Assembly (NCBI GenBank): GCA_946480345.1
Contig: CAMLJR010000173.1
Coordinates: forward strand, 1-5,461
From: an uncultured Spongiibacteraceae bacterium
GTDB taxonomy: Bacteria; Pseudomonadota; Gammaproteobacteria; Pseudomonadales; CAMLJR01
Direction of reading: 5' to 3'
Length of the DNA stretch: 5,461 nt
Shown here: piece after piece, positions 4,897-5,461 of the stretch
Numbering within the stretch: the first letter of the stretch is position 1
Layout: each line of letters starts with the position of its first letter
Notes under the pieces: model-generated
What the model was told of the DNA's origin: nothing
The model's input: the letters and a program-made list of their open reading frames with translations, nothing else
Databases searched by the model: none
Made by a program: the position numbers and the translations under genes

Positions 4897-5461
4897 CTAC
4901 GGGCTCATTACCTTTTGCACAGCGTGACGCCACGCGTGCATTCGTTGCGCCGCATCGTCGCGCGAAAGAGCGGGATCGAATACCGTGTCGATTTGCCACT
5001 GTGCAGCGATTTCTTCGACGCCCGACCACACGCCGACACATAGCCCTGCTAAATAAGCCGCACCCAACGCGGTCGTTTCGAGAATGCGGGGACGAATGAC
5101 CGGTACGCCGAGTAAATCGGCCTGATGCTGCATTAATAAATTATTTGCGGCAGCCCCTCCATCCACCCGCAACTCGGTAATCGGTGCGTGTGCATCTTGC
5201 TGCATGGCTAACAATAATTCCGCGGATTGATAACCGATGGCTTCGAGCGCCGCGCGCGCGATGTGCGCACGTGTGGAACCGCGCGATAAACCGAAAATTC
5301 CGCCGCGCGCCTGCGCATCCCAATAAGGCGAACCGAGGCCAGTAAATGCCGGCACGAAAAACACGCCGCCGCTATCGGGCACCGACGTCGCCAATGCTTC
5401 GATCTCAGCGGAACTGTTGATAATGCCAAGACCATCGCGCAACCATTGCACCACGGCACCC
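4897..5461 (-). CDS. glpK: Glycerol kinase, C-terminal 187 residues (N-terminus outside window)
   Basis: Glycerol kinase phosphorylates glycerol with ATP to sn-glycerol 3-phosphate in the cytoplasm, the entry step of glycerol use. The visible part is the FGGY_C domain. It reads [19 protein letters not shown], then [21 protein letters not shown], an exact fit to the FGGY kinase signature 2. It continues with [15 protein letters not shown] (ATP-binding region) and [16 protein letters not shown]. Order and spacing follow E. coli GlpK closely, which has about 502 residues, so roughly 310 residues lie beyond the window. The frame continues to the window edge, so the GTG at 5454 is internal and not a start. 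The segment aligned to the E. coli IIAGlc-binding loop (PGIETTERNYRY) reads [12 protein letters not shown] here, so phosphotransferase-mediated inhibition is unlikely. The stop codon is TAG. It converges on the PH-domain gene. Confidence 0.96.
   Translation of the reverse strand, partial: GAVVQWLRDGLGIINSSAEIEALATSVPDSGGVFFVPAFTGLGSPYWDAQARGGIFGLSRGSTRAHIARAALEAIGYQSAELLLAMQQDAHAPITELRVDGGAAANNLLMQHQADLLGVPVIRPRILETTALGAAYLAGLCVGVWSGVEEIAAQWQIDTVFDPALSRDDAAQRMHAWRHAVQKVMSP

Overview
This window looks like an ordinary chromosomal segment of a moderately GC-rich proteobacterium, most likely a gammaproteobacterium. That is inferred from gene content and similarity of style only; no taxonomic marker is present. 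It holds six protein genes. Two are cut by the window edges. No tRNA, rRNA, CRISPR array, transposase or phage gene was seen.

Left part (1-2072, minus strand): the first 690 residues of a PAS-PAS-GGDEF-EAL protein, a cyclic-di-GMP synthesis/degradation enzyme with intact catalytic motifs in everything visible. Its C-terminus lies outside the window. It is divergent from a very small gene (2293-2484, plus) that encodes a 63-residue protein with a secretion signal, a C-terminal membrane helix and an Arg triplet. The 220 bp between them hold the most interesting non-coding signal here. Just upstream of the small gene, three CANGGA motifs occur in 31 nt. The first sits in the 5-nt loop of a perfect 8-bp hairpin and the last overlaps the ribosome binding site. 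This is the layout expected of an mRNA controlled by a CsrA/RsmA-type translational repressor.

Middle (2485-4877, plus strand): a 199-bp spacer with an 8-bp inverted repeat and a nearly perfect tandem 16-bp repeat precedes a TauE/SafE-family membrane transporter (2684-3655). A glutathione S-transferase-like protein (3736-4395) and a small membrane-anchored bacterial PH-domain protein (4467-4877) follow. Gaps of 80 and 71 bp and the shared direction allow one transcription unit, but each gene has its own good Shine-Dalgarno sequence and no functional link between the three is proven.

Right edge (4897-5461, minus strand): the last 187 residues of glycerol kinase (GlpK), convergent with the PH-domain gene across only 19 bp.

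The coding part is conventional. The candidates for something undescribed are the mini-protein with its GGA-rich leader and, second, the tandem repeat in front of the transporter gene.
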